Notes: generated by a model from the sequence alone, not told the origin. A stretch of DNA of 64,000 nucleotides from Steroidobacteraceae bacterium (GCA_027531255.1 JAPZRU010000012.1:62001-126000), one strand, 5' to 3'. Positions 37,165 to 44,855 are shown, counted from the first letter of the stretch. Made by a program: numbers and translations.

Positions 37165-38459
37165 GGCGCGGCCCTCGGCACGTCCACCAGCGGCAGGCCG
37201 CGCGCCAGCCGGGGCAGGCGTCCCGCGAAACCGAGCGACAGCCGCGCCAGCGCCGACTTCGCGACCGGCGTCGCGTCGAACGCCAGGAGTCCCAGCGAGC
37301 GGGCCGCGCGGACCGGACCGAACGGATTGCCGAACAGGCGCACGAGGCCGTCGGTGAACGCGATCAGTGCACCGCGGTCGGTGCGCCGCCACTCGACGTA
37401 GCGGCGCAGGACCTCCGCGTCGCCGGCGTCGGGCGATGCCGCGAGGCCTGCCGCGATCACCTCGGCGAGCGTCGCCGCGTCGCGCAGGCCGAGGTTGAAG
37501 CCCTGGCCCGCGATCGGGTGCAGGCCCTGCGCGGCGTTGCCGATGATCGCGACGCGCGGCGCCTCGATCGCGTCGCTGCGCGTCAGCGCGAGCGGATAGG
37601 CCACGCGCCGCCCGACCTTCGTCAGGCGGCCGAGGCGCCAGCCGAAGCGTTCCTGCAGGCCCGCGAGGAACGCCGCGTCGTCCTGCGCCAGCGCGGCCTC
37701 GGCGGCCTCCGGCGCGAGCGTGTAGACGACGACGCAGCGGCCGTCGGCGATCGGCAGCACGGCGAGCGGGCCGGTCGGCGTGAAGCGTTCGTAGGCGGTG
37801 TAGTCGTGGAAGCGCTCGGGCACGACGTTCGCGATGATCGCGGTCTGCCCGTAGTCCCAGCGCGCGGCGTCGACGCCGGACTCGCGGCGGATCAGCGACT
37901 GGGCACCGTCCGCCGCGACCGCGAGCCGCGCCGACAGGCGCCGCGGCGCGGCGCCCTCGGCCGTCACCTCGAGCACGACGCGGTCGTCCAGCGTCTCGAG
38001 AGCGGTGACTCGCGCGGGCGAGACCAGCTCCGTGCGGCCGCCGGCCCGCAGCCGGCGCCAGAGCGCGGCGCCGATCGCGCGGTTCTCCGCCACGTAGCCG
38101 AGCGCGGGCACGCCCTGCTCCTCCGCGGACAGGCGTGCGAAACCGAAGTGACCGCGATCGGAGACGTGGATGCGCCTGATGGGCGTGGCCGAGCGCACGA
38201 TCTCGTCCCAGACGCCGAGCCCCTGGAAGACCCGGCGCGAGCCGTTCGACAGTGCCGTGGTGCGGGTGTCGAAGCTCGGCTGCGAATCCGCTTCCGGCGG
38301 CACGGCCTCCACCACGACCACGCGCAGCGGCAGCGCCGCGAGCGCCAGCGCGAGGCTGGCACCCACCATGCCGCCGCCGACGATCGCGACGTCGCAGTCG
38401 ATCGGAGCCGCAGCGGCACCGGCGTCGACCGGGGAATGCGATTCGGGCTCGTTCGTCAC
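37161..38459 (-). CDS. ubiH: UbiH-like 2-octaprenyl-6-methoxyphenol hydroxylase
   Basis: A 432-residue flavoprotein hydroxylase. FAD motif VAIVGGGMVGASLALAL, SFDTRTTALSNGSRRVFQGLGVW (the ALSxxS region typical of UbiH), AADGAQSLIRRESGV, and GNAAQGLHPIAGQGFNLGLRD in place of the usual GDAAH. The position next to pepP and a second hydroxylase reproduces the E. coli pepP-ubiH-ubiI order. GTG at 38459; the 75-base gap before it separates it from pepP. Confidence 0.92.
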   Translation of the reverse strand: MTNEPESHSPVDAGAAAAPIDCDVAIVGGGMVGASLALALAALPLRVVVVEAVPPEADSQPSFDTRTTALSNGSRRVFQGLGVWDEIVRSATPIRRIHVSDRGHFGFARLSAEEQGVPALGYVAENRAIGAALWRRLRAGGRTELVSPARVTALETLDDRVVLEVTAEGAAPRRLSARLAVAADGAQSLIRRESGVDAARWDYGQTAIIANVVPERFHDYTAYERFTPTGPLAVLPIADGRCVVVYTLAPEAAEAALAQDDAAFLAGLQERFGWRLGRLTKVGRRVAYPLALTRSDAIEAPRVAIIGNAAQGLHPIAGQGFNLGLRDAATLAEVIAAGLAASPDAGDAEVLRRYVEWRRTDRGALIAFTDGLVRLFGNPFGPVRAARSLGLLAFDATPVAKSALARLSLGFAGRLPRLARGLPLVDVPRAAP

Positions 38460-38534
38460 GTCGCGTCTCCGGTGGCACGCCGCTCCACGGTCGATGGACC
38501 GGGCGCGGGCCCGCAGGTTCGTCGCAGCCGGCCG

Positions 38535-39845
38535 TCAGGCCGCCTGCATCCACGCCTCGATCGCGTCCGGGTGCTTCTCGAGTTCGCCGGTCAGCACGTC
38601 GGGCTCGCCGCGCGTCACCGCGACATCGTCCTCGATCCGGATGCCGATCCCCTGGAACTCCTTCGGCACGCCCTTCGTGCCCTTCGGCACGTAGATGCCC
38701 GGCTCGACCGTGAGCACCATGCCGGGCTCGAGCACGCGCCACTCGTCGCCGACCTTGTAGTCGCCCACGTCGTGCACGTCCATGCCGAGCCAGTGGCCCG
38801 TCTTGTGCATGAAGAACCGGCGGAAGGCGCCCTCCTTCACGAGCTTCGGCACCTTGCCCTTCAGCAGGCCGAGGTGGACGAGCCCGTGGGTGACGGCCTT
38901 GACCGCGGCGTCGTGCGGCTCGTTCCAGTGGTGGCCGGGACGGCACCGGTCGATGGCCGCCAGCTGCGCCTCCAGCACGACTTCGTAGACCGCGCGCTGG
39001 GCCGGCGTGTAGCGGCCGTTGACCGGGAACGTCCGGGTGATGTCGGAGGCGTAGTAGTCGTACTCGCAGCCGGCGTCGATCAGCAGCAGGTCGCCGTCCT
39101 CCAGCTCGGCCGAGTTCTCGACGTAGTGCAGCACGCAGGCGTTGTTGCCGCCGCCGACGATGGGCTGGTAGCTCGGGCCCGCACGGTTGCGGTGGAACTC
39201 GTGGACGATCTCGGCCGCGACCTCGTATTCGAAGGCGCCGGGCCGGGCGCGGCGCATCGCGCGGCGGTGGGCCGCGACCGCGATCTGCGCGGCCCGGCGC
39301 ATGGTGTCGAGCTCGGGGCGGCTCTTGTAGAGCCGCATGTCGTGCAGCAGGTGATCGAGCGCCACGAATTCCTGCGGGGTGTGCAGCCCGTGCTTCGCCT
39401 GCGCGCGGAGCCCGTTCACCCAGCCGATCACCCGCTGGTCGAACTCGTGGTGCAGGCCCATCGTGTAGAACACGCGGCCCCGGCTCTCCAGCAGCCCCGG
39501 CAGGATCTCGTCGATGTCGCCGATGGGGAAGGCGTCGTCCGCACCGTGACGCTTCACCGCGCCCTGGGTGCCGGCGCGCGAGCCGTCCCAGCGCTCGCGC
39601 TCGGGATCGCGCTCCCGGCAGAACAGCACGTACTCGCCCTGCGGCCGGTGGGGAATGAGCACCGCCACCGCCTCGGGCTCGCCGAAACCGGTCAGGTACC
39701 AGAAGTCGCTGTCCTGGCGATACTCGTAGTGGACGTCGCCGTTGCGATGGCGCACCGGCGCGGCCGGCAGGATCGCGATGCCGTCGCGACCGATGTCCTT
39801 CATCAGCTGCCGCCGCCGGCGGCCGAACTCGTCTTGCTTCTTCAT
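38535..39845 (-). CDS. pepP: Xaa-Pro aminopeptidase P
   Basis: A 436-residue M24B peptidase that removes N-terminal residues before proline. The two-metal ligands are visible: DAGCEYDYYASDITRTFP (two Asp), the His of KTGHWLGMDVHD, Glu in VLTVEPGIY and Glu in GIRIEDDVAV. The N-terminal creatinase-like domain has SDFWYLTGFGEPEAVAV. ATG at 39845 gives a polar MKKQDEFGRRRR start as in E. coli PepP. It is 4 bases from the UPF0149 gene and upstream of the ubi genes. Confidence 0.95.
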   Translation of the reverse strand: MKKQDEFGRRRRQLMKDIGRDGIAILPAAPVRHRNGDVHYEYRQDSDFWYLTGFGEPEAVAVLIPHRPQGEYVLFCRERDPERERWDGSRAGTQGAVKRHGADDAFPIGDIDEILPGLLESRGRVFYTMGLHHEFDQRVIGWVNGLRAQAKHGLHTPQEFVALDHLLHDMRLYKSRPELDTMRRAAQIAVAAHRRAMRRARPGAFEYEVAAEIVHEFHRNRAGPSYQPIVGGGNNACVLHYVENSAELEDGDLLLIDAGCEYDYYASDITRTFPVNGRYTPAQRAVYEVVLEAQLAAIDRCRPGHHWNEPHDAAVKAVTHGLVHLGLLKGKVPKLVKEGAFRRFFMHKTGHWLGMDVHDVGDYKVGDEWRVLEPGMVLTVEPGIYVPKGTKGVPKEFQGIGIRIEDDVAVTRGEPDVLTGELEKHPDAIEAWMQAA

Positions 39846-39849
39846 GCTC

Positions 39850-40413
39850 TCAGTGAACGCCGTCGTCCGTGGGCAGGTCGCGCTCGCGGTGCCGCGCCAG
39901 TTCCTCGTAGACCAGCTGCGTGCCGGCGCGGACGAACTCGACGAGCTCCGCGTAGGCGGCCTCGTTGGCCTCGAGCGTCTCGCCCTCGCCGACCGCGGCC
40001 CGCCCGATCTCGCCGAAGTCGCGGAGCACCTCGCCGATCTCCCCGGGTACCTCGTCGAGCGAAGGGAGGCTGCCCGCACCGAGCCCGTAGAGGAACGCGC
40101 TGCACCACTCCGCCAGCGCTTCGACGCGGTCGGCGAGGTCGGATTCGTCGTCGGGCAGCAGCGGCTCGAACTCCATCGCCTGCCCGCCGAGCGCCTGCGC
40201 GGTGGCGTCGAACACCGCGTTCAGCGACTGGCGGCCGGCGCCGGCGGGCGCGGCGGATGCGTCCAGCAGCACCTCGCGCAGCCAGTCCTCCACGCCGTAC
40301 GCGGACCGCCCGCAGAGAGCGCCGCACAGCGTGCCGTGCGCCTCGGCCGGCGCGACGGGCGCGCGGGCGGCGGCCAGCACGCGCTCGAGTTCGTCGTAGG
40401 AGACGGCGTCCAT
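39850..40413 (-). CDS. UPF0149 (YgfB-like) protein
   Basis: A 187-residue YgfB/YecA-family protein, with family segments EAHGTLCGALCG, FEPLLPDDESDLADRVEALAEWCSAFLYGLG and the EIGEVLRDFGEI stretch. YgfB is a conserved gammaproteobacterial gene upstream of pepP; in Pseudomonas aeruginosa it has been linked to control of beta-lactam resistance through the alpA pathway. ATG at 40413. It is divergent, by 93 bases, from the TIGR02449-zapA pair, a conserved layout. Confidence 0.9.
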   Translation of the reverse strand: MDAVSYDELERVLAAARAPVAPAEAHGTLCGALCGRSAYGVEDWLREVLLDASAAPAGAGRQSLNAVFDATAQALGGQAMEFEPLLPDDESDLADRVEALAEWCSAFLYGLGAGSLPSLDEVPGEIGEVLRDFGEIGRAAVGEGETLEANEAAYAELVEFVRAGTQLVYEELARHRERDLPTDDGVH

Positions 40414-40506
40414 GGCCGCGATGGTAACCCGCGGCCCGCGCTTCGCGCCGCTCCGGCAGCCGCGGTTCGTTGACCGTCCGTTCGGGCGACGCCTATAGTT
40501 CCGGGC

Positions 40507-40740
40507 ATGAACGATACCAGCGCACGGCAGGCGTTCGACGCGGAGCTCCGCAAGCTGGAGAAGCACGTCGACGAGCTGATGGTCACCGTCAGTCACCTCA
40601 AGGAAGAGAACCGCGCGCTGCGCCAGCGCCAGGACGTGCTGACGGCCGAGCGGTCGCAGCTGCTCGCCAAGAACGAGCAGGTGCGGGCCCGCGTCGAGGC
40701 CATGATCGGCCGCCTGAAGTCCATGGAGCACGGCACTTGA
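40507..40740 (+). CDS. TIGR02449 small coiled-coil protein
   Basis: A 77-residue almost wholly helical protein with heptad-like content (LRKLEKHVDELMVTVSHLKE, then LTAERSQLLAKNEQVRARVE). It matches the TIGR02449 family encoded immediately upstream of zapA in many gammaproteobacteria. Its size and coiled-coil form recall ZapB, so a division role is plausible but not proven. The TGA overlaps the zapA TTG start, so zapA translation is probably coupled to it. Confidence 0.88.
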   Translation: MNDTSARQAFDAELRKLEKHVDELMVTVSHLKEENRALRQRQDVLTAERSQLLAKNEQVRARVEAMIGRLKSMEHGT

Positions 40741-41060
40741 GCGGCGACGCCCAGCTGGCACGCGTCAGCGTGCGCATCCTCGAAAAGGAATACCAGTTCG
40801 CCTGCGCGGTCGAAGAACGCGCCGCCCTGCTGGACTCCGCCGAGTACCTGAACGCCGAGATGCGCAAGATCCGGGACAGCGGCAAGGTCGTCGGCCTCGA
40901 CCGCATCGCGGTGATGGCCGCGCTGAACATGGCCAACGAACTGCTGAAGAGCCGCGCCCGCGCCGCCGACGGCCCGGGGGAAGACGCGGTCCACCGCCTG
41001 CGCGTGCTTCGCGAGCGGGTGGAGGCCACGCTCGAGCGTGGCCAGCAGGTGGAGATCTAG
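40737..41060 (+). CDS. zapA: Cell division protein ZapA
   Basis: A 107-residue FtsZ-ring-associated protein. The N-terminal ARVSVRILEKEYQFACAVEE globular part is followed by a helix with LNAEMRKIRDSGKVVGLDRIAVMAALNMANELL, the standard ZapA dimer region. The start is TTG at 40737, embedded in TTGA with the stop of the upstream gene; no better start is near, and the conserved VRILEK segment follows about nine residues later. The gene precedes 6S RNA and fthC as in E. coli. Confidence 0.93.
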   Translation: MSGDAQLARVSVRILEKEYQFACAVEERAALLDSAEYLNAEMRKIRDSGKVVGLDRIAVMAALNMANELLKSRARAADGPGEDAVHRLRVLRERVEATLERGQQVEI

Positions 41061-41182
41061 TCGGGTCGCCGCCGGCGCGCGACCCGTGCGCGGGTGGGCC
41101 TCGGCCCGTTCGAACGTGTCCTACCGCTCACGTCGCCGCGTCCGACTTTCGCCGCGCGAGGCCGTTGGGGTAACCTCGCTCC

Positions 41183-41374
41183 GGCGCTGCCTGCGGTGTT
41201 CGACACGGGTCGTGGGTACCTCTCGGCCTTAATGCTTGAAACCCGGGGCGTTACGTCAGTTGCAGCATTGTGCAGGTCCGTCTTCGAGCGGAAAGCCTTA
41301 AGTGCAGCGGCGTGCCCCACTTGTTGCTCTGGTCCGAGAGCAACCGACCCGTGACGGCACAGGCGGGTAGCGCC
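41183..41374 (+). ncRNA. ssrS: 6S RNA
   Basis: It lies between zapA and fthC, the classic position of 6S RNA. The ends pair into the expected long interrupted closing stem: GGCGCT (41183-41188) with AGCGCC (41369-41374), GCCTG (41189-41193) with CAGGC, and CACGGGTCG with CGACCCGTG. The central-bubble side has GAAAGCCTTAAGTGCAGCGG, like the GAAGCCTTAAAACTGCGACG of the E. coli RNA. Length 192 is normal. A TAACCT -10-like element (41171-41176) is 6 bases upstream and a strong terminator follows. It binds sigma-70 polymerase in stationary phase. Confidence 0.9.
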
Positions 41375-41387
41375 ATTGGATCCAGCA

Positions 41388-41420
41388 GGGCCCGCAGGCG
41401 ACTGCGGGCCCTTCTTCGTT
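41388..41420 (+). terminator. Terminator of 6S RNA
   Basis: GGGCCCGCAG and CTGCGGGCCC form a perfect 10-bp stem around a GCGA tetraloop, followed by TTCTTCGTT. It lies 13 bases after the 6S closing stem and 29 bases before the fthC GTG. Confidence 0.88.
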
Positions 41421-41448
41421 CGGGGCTTGGTTCGAGGCGGGCCCGCGC

Positions 41449-42141
41449 GTGACGGCCGTTCCTCCTGCTCCTGCCGATCCCGAACTCCGGGATTCCCCGG
41501 GTGCCGGGCCGCCGCCCGAGCCGCGCGCGCCCGACGCGCTCGTCGAAATCAAGCGAGCGCTGCGCCGCGAGTTCCGCGCGCGCCGTCGCGCGATCGCGCC
41601 GGCCGAGCGCACCGCCGCCGCCGGCGCGGCGGCTGCGCGGCTGCGCGAGAGCGGCCTCGTGAAGCCGCGTGCGCGGATCGCGGTCTACCTGCCCGCGGAC
41701 GGCGAGTTCGACCCGATGCCGATCGCGGACCTCGCGCGCGCGCGCGGCGCGCTCGTCTACGTGCCCGTGATCGCGAGCGCTCGCTTCCGGCGTCTCGCGT
41801 TCGCGCCGCTCGACGCACCCGACGCCGCATGGCGGCGCAATCGCCACGGACTCGACGAGCCGGGCGCCGACCCTCGCCTGTGGCGCTCGCCCCGCGACCT
41901 CGACCTCGTACTCGTGCCGCTCGTCGCATTCGACGCCGCCGGTGCCCGGTTGGGCATGGGCGGCGGCTACTACGATCGCGCCTACGCGTATCTCCGGCAC
42001 CGGACGGCGTGGCGGCGGCCGCGTCTGCTCGGCCTCGCGTTCGATTCGCAGGAGGCGGCGGCCCTGCCGGCCGACGCCCGCGACGTCCCGCTGTGGGGCG
42101 TCCTGACCGGCACGCGGCTCCTGCGCGCGTCGCCGGCCTGA
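41449..42141 (+). CDS. 5-formyltetrahydrofolate cyclo-ligase
   Basis: A 230-residue 5-FCL (YgfA/FthC) that converts 5-formyl-THF to 5,10-methenyl-THF with ATP. Conserved parts are KRALRREFRARRRAI near residue 36, IAVYLPADGEFDPMPI, and the ATP/Mg site LVPLVAFDAAGARLGMGGGYYDRAY. About 30 N-terminal residues are Pro-rich and not conserved. GTG at 41449; the terminator of 6S RNA ends just upstream, so it may depend on read-through or its own promoter. Confidence 0.94.
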   Translation: MTAVPPAPADPELRDSPGAGPPPEPRAPDALVEIKRALRREFRARRRAIAPAERTAAAGAAAARLRESGLVKPRARIAVYLPADGEFDPMPIADLARARGALVYVPVIASARFRRLAFAPLDAPDAAWRRNRHGLDEPGADPRLWRSPRDLDLVLVPLVAFDAAGARLGMGGGYYDRAYAYLRHRTAWRRPRLLGLAFDSQEAAALPADARDVPLWGVLTGTRLLRASPA

Positions 42142-42152
42142 ACGAAAAACAA

Positions 42153-42173
42153 GGGAAAAAACAGGGGTTTTCG
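42153..42173 (+). repeat. Short imperfect palindrome, copy 1 (contains EVE gene RBS)
   Basis: GAAAA, an 8-base spacer AACAGGGG, then TTTTC, directly before the EVE-gene ATG. AGGGG in the spacer would be the ribosome binding site, so folding of the arms could mask it. Copies 2 and 3 of the same layout occur at 42655 and 43117. Confidence 0.6.
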
Positions 42174-42635
42174 ATGCAGTACTGGCTGATGAAGAGCGAG
42201 CCCGACACGTTCTCGATCGACCATCTCGCGAGCGCCCCGAAGCGCCGCACCCTGTGGGACGGCGTCCGGAACTACCAGGTGCGGAACATGCTCCGCGACC
42301 AGATGAAGAAGGGCGACCTGGCGTTCTTCTGGCACTCGAACTGCGACTCGCCCGGCGTCTACGGCATCGTGCGCATCGTGAAGGAGGGCTACCCGGACCC
42401 CTCCGCCTTCGATCCGAAGAGCCGCTACTTCGACGCGGACTCGGATCCCGCGGCACCGACGTGGTACTCGGTCGACGTCGAACTCGACACGCGGCTGGAG
42501 AAACCCGTCACGCTCGAACGACTGAAGGCGAACGCGGGCAAGCTCGGCGACATGCTGGTGCTCCGCCGCGGCAACCGCCTCTCGATCACGCCGGTCACGC
42601 CGCAGCAATGGCGCGCGGTCCTCGCGCTCGCCTGA
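42174..42635 (+). CDS. EVE-domain (YTH-like) protein
   Basis: A 153-residue single EVE domain, a PUA-like fold related to YTH readers of modified nucleotides. It opens YWLMKSEPDTFSIDHL and shows GVRNYQVRNMLRDQMKKGDLAFFWHSNC, PGVYGIVRIVKEGYPDPSAFDP and a C-terminal MLVLRRGNRLSITPV. The family is conserved near fthC and zapA in gammaproteobacteria. Its ligand is unknown, probably a modified base in RNA or DNA. ATG at 42174 is preceded by an unusual A-rich stretch and AGGGG. Confidence 0.93.
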   Translation: MQYWLMKSEPDTFSIDHLASAPKRRTLWDGVRNYQVRNMLRDQMKKGDLAFFWHSNCDSPGVYGIVRIVKEGYPDPSAFDPKSRYFDADSDPAAPTWYSVDVELDTRLEKPVTLERLKANAGKLGDMLVLRRGNRLSITPVTPQQWRAVLALA

Positions 42636-42654
42636 AGGGCGCGCGCGAAACACT

Positions 42655-42672
42655 GGAAAAATAGGGGTTTCC
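42655..42672 (+). repeat. Short palindrome, copy 2
   Basis: GGAAA, spacer AATAGGGG, then TTTCC: perfect 5-base arms, 19 bases after the EVE-gene stop. It shares spacer length and the AGGGG part with copy 1, without being followed by a start codon. Confidence 0.6.
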
Positions 42673-42709
42673 GCGTCGTTCCCGGAAACGTCGGAAGCGG
42701 CGCCGCGCG

Positions 42710-42764
42710 GCGCCTGCTCGCGTCGCGCGCGCCGCTTCGAGTTGCGCGCGACGCGAGCAGGCGC
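42710..42764. repeat. Perfect 21-bp inverted repeat (large hairpin)
   Basis: The 21 bases at 42710-42730 are the exact reverse complement of 42744-42764, with a 13-base loop. The arms carry GCCTGCTCGCGTCG and CGACGCGAGCAGGC. No T run follows. It sits in the 267-base gap between the EVE gene and the lysine-rich peptide gene. It could end or stabilise the EVE transcript, or be a cruciform-prone site. Confidence 0.85.
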
Positions 42765-42775
42765 GCTTCGCGCGC

Positions 42776-42808
42776 GTGCGATGCGAGTGCGATGCGAGTG
42801 CGATGCGA
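42776..42808 (+). repeat. 11-bp tandem repeat, three copies
   Basis: GTGCGATGCGA is repeated three times head to tail, followed by a partial copy (GTGCG). It ends about 33 bases upstream of the -35 box of the lysine-rich peptide promoter. The 11-base period is close to one DNA turn, so same-face binding by a protein is possible; a slippage origin is equally possible. Confidence 0.85.
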
Positions 42809-42841
42809 GTGCGCGAGCTAGCACATAGACATTGCGCTTGC

Positions 42842-42869
42842 TTGCCATTTGACTTTTTGTGTATATACT
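42842..42869 (+). promoter_or_regulatory. Strong sigma-70-type promoter for the lysine-rich peptide gene
   Basis: TTGCCA at 42842-42847, a 16-base spacer and TATACT at 42864-42869, in an AT-rich island that contrasts with the surroundings. The start of transcription should fall near 42876, giving a leader of about 27 bases. A TTGACT at 42849 is too close to serve as the -35. Confidence 0.75.
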
Positions 42870-42902
42870 CCGTCCCCGGACTAACCCGACGTGGAGATCA
42901 CT

Positions 42903-42968
42903 ATGGCGACCAAGAAGAAGGCTGCTAAGAAGAAGGCGACCAAGAAGAAGGCTGCGAAGAAGAAGTAA
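42903..42968 (+). CDS. 21-residue lysine-rich (KKK-repeat) peptide
   Basis: A short frame starting ATG GCG ACC encodes MAT followed by four KKK triplets separated by AA, AT and AA dipeptides, ending in KKK and TAA. Twelve of 21 residues are lysine, all as AAG. GTGGAG lies 8 bases before ATG. It has its own promoter (42842) and terminator (43021), giving a transcript of about 180 bases. It resembles histone-H1/AlgP-like tails, so nucleic-acid binding is the simplest guess. A dual role of the RNA is possible because the 3' untranslated part is as long as the frame. Confidence 0.75.
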   Translation: MATKKKAAKKKATKKKAAKKK

Positions 42969-43020
42969 GCCTTCGAAGCAGCCGGGACTGGAGGTACTGC
43001 CGAAGGTCCTGACTCTTCAC

Positions 43021-43055
43021 CGACTGTGCCCGCGCAAGCGGGCACAGTCGTTTCT
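43021..43055 (+). terminator. Terminator of the lysine-rich peptide unit
   Basis: CGACTGTGCCCGC and GCGGGCACAGTCG make a perfect 13-bp stem with a GCAA tetraloop, followed by TTTCT. It is 52 bases downstream of the peptide stop and closes the unit before rpiA. Confidence 0.9.
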
Positions 43056-43116
43056 GGCGTCCGCGAAATCGCGGTCCCCGCACCGCGAAGGCCCCGTCGC
43101 CGGCGCGAGTTTCGTA

Positions 43117-43137
43117 GGGAAATTCCAGGGTTTTTCG
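43117..43137 (+). repeat. Short imperfect palindrome, copy 3
   Basis: GGAAA, an 8-base spacer TTCCAGGG, then TTTTTC, 20 bases before the rpiA ATG. It keeps the arm-spacer-arm layout and the AGGG of copies 1 and 2. Confidence 0.5.
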
Positions 43138-43157
43138 TTCGAGCACGGGTGCGGCGC

Positions 43158-43817
43158 ATGACGAGCGACGAGCAGAAGCGGCGGGCGGCCGAAGCGGCCC
43201 TCGAGCACGTGCCGGAGGGCTGCGTGGTGGGCGTCGGCACCGGGTCGACGGTCAACCACTTCATCGCCGCACTCGCGCGGCGGCCACACCTCGTCGCCGG
43301 CGCGGTGTCTAGCTCGGAGGCGAGCACGCGCCTGCTGAAGGACGCGCGCATCCCGGTGCTCGACCTCAACGAGGCCGGCGAACTCGATGTCTACGTCGAC
43401 GGCGCGGACGAGAGCACCCGCGCCCTGCAGCTGATCAAGGGCGGCGGCGGCGCGCTCACCCGCGAGAAGATCGTCGCGGCGGCGTCGCGCCGGTTCGTCT
43501 GCATCGTCGACCGGTCGAAGGTCGTCGACGTGCTCGGCCGGTTCCCACTGCCCGTGGAGGTGATCCCGATGGCCCGCTCGTACGTGGCCCGGCAGATCGT
43601 TAAGCTCGGCGGGCAGCCGGTGCTGCGCGAGGGCTTCACGACCGACAACGGCAACGCGATCCTCGACGTCCACGGACTGCGGATCGTCGATCCGCCGGCT
43701 CTCGAAACCGAACTGAACCAGGTCACCGGCGTGGTCGCGAACGGCCTGTTCGCGCGCCGGCCCGCGGACCTCCTGCTCATCGGCGGCGAGAGCGGCGTAG
43801 AGATGCTGAAGCGCTGA
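43158..43817 (+). CDS. rpiA: Ribose-5-phosphate isomerase A
   Basis: A 219-residue isomerase interconverting ribose-5-P and ribulose-5-P. Motifs: [51 protein letters not shown] (active-site Asp and Lys), and [26 protein letters not shown]. Length matches E. coli RpiA (219). ATG at 43158 was chosen from the family length; the upstream frame to 43026 crosses the terminator and is not coding. Confidence 0.96.
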   Translation: MTSDEQKRRAAEAALEHVPEGCVVGVGTGSTVNHFIAALARRPHLVAGAVSSSEASTRLLKDARIPVLDLNEAGELDVYVDGADESTRALQLIKGGGGALTREKIVAAASRRFVCIVDRSKVVDVLGRFPLPVEVIPMARSYVARQIVKLGGQPVLREGFTTDNGNAILDVHGLRIVDPPALETELNQVTGVVANGLFARRPADLLLIGGESGVEMLKR

Positions 43818-43931
43818 CACTCGCGCCGCCCACACGGGGTGACGCTTGCGCGCGGCGCGCCCGACCCGGCGCACCCGTCCCGGCGGTGATTACCGCAGCC
43901 CGCTACCTGCTTCCCGGTTACCGCGGACCGA

Positions 43932-44855
43932 TCAGGCCGCGCCGGTCACAGCTGGTACCGGTCGAGCCGCACCGGCCTGCGCCGACAGCCGCGCGTCCTT
44001 CGCACGCCACAGCTCCGTGAGCCACTGCTGGAACCGTTCCCTGAACGCGGGATCGTTCGCGTAGTCGCCCTCGATCAGCCACGGCTCGATCGCGCACACG
44101 TGCACGTCCACGACGATCTCGCGGACATGCCCGCAGCAGAGCGCCCACATGCCGCCCTCGCCCTTCGGGTACGCGAGCGTCACGTCCACCAGGGACTGGA
44201 ACAGCTCACCCATCGCGCCGAGCACGAACGCCACGCCTCCCGCGCGCGGCGGCAGCAGGTGGCGATAAGGCGACTGCGACGCCGCCTGCTTGGCAGGCGT
44301 GAACCGGGTGCCCTCGACGAAGTTGATCACCGAGGTAGGGATCTTCCGGAAATGCTCGCACGCGCGGCGCGTGGTCTCGAGGTCCTGTCCGCGCTTCTCC
44401 GGGTACTTCTCGAGGTAGGCCTTCGAGTGCCGCTGCATGAAGGGCATGTCGAGCGCCCACCACGCGAGGCCCATCACGGGCACCCAGATCAGTTGCTTCT
44501 TCACGAAGAACTTGAGAAACGGGATCCGCCGGTTCAGCACGGCCTGCACCGCGAAGATGTCGACCCAGGAGCGGTGGTTCGCGACGACCAGGTACCAGCG
44601 CGAGCGCTCGAGGCCTTCGAGACCAGAGACCCGCCAGGTGATGGACTGCGTGTGGCGGAAGATCGCCGTATTGTTAGCGATCCACTGCTCGGCGATGACG
44701 ACCAGCCAGCGACTGGTGAGCTGGCGCCAGCCCTCTACCGGGATCGCGAGCTTCAGCAGGGCGACGGCGAACAGCGGCAGGCAGCAGAGCAGCGTGTTGA
44801 GGGCGATCAGCAGGAACGTGAACAGGCCGCGGATCGGGCCGACGGGGAGACGCAC
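43932..44855 (-). CDS. PlsC-like acyltransferase (YihG-type)
   Basis: A 307-residue membrane acyltransferase. A hydrophobic N terminus (LFTFLLIALNTLLCCLPLFAVALL) is followed by the catalytic VVANHRSWVDIF (NHx4D), then FVEGTRFTPAKQA as the substrate motif. The full pattern fits YihG/YihG-like 1-acylglycerol-3-phosphate acyltransferases. GTG at 44855 is the most likely start, putting the first helix near the N terminus; the frame continues upstream for 123 codons of unlike, Arg/Pro-rich sequence. The roughly 370 bases between this gene and the terminator at 45218 show no recognisable gene or RNA. Confidence 0.88.
   Translation of the reverse strand: MRLPVGPIRGLFTFLLIALNTLLCCLPLFAVALLKLAIPVEGWRQLTSRWLVVIAEQWIANNTAIFRHTQSITWRVSGLEGLERSRWYLVVANHRSWVDIFAVQAVLNRRIPFLKFFVKKQLIWVPVMGLAWWALDMPFMQRHSKAYLEKYPEKRGQDLETTRRACEHFRKIPTSVINFVEGTRFTPAKQAASQSPYRHLLPPRAGGVAFVLGAMGELFQSLVDVTLAYPKGEGGMWALCCGHVREIVVDVHVCAIEPWLIEGDYANDPAFRERFQQWLTELWRAKDARLSAQAGAARPVPAVTGAA

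Noticed and set aside
42849..42869. TTGACT at 42849 as -35 of the peptide promoter
   Set aside because: Only 9 bases separate it from TATACT; TTGCCA at 42842 gives a 16-base spacer and is preferred.
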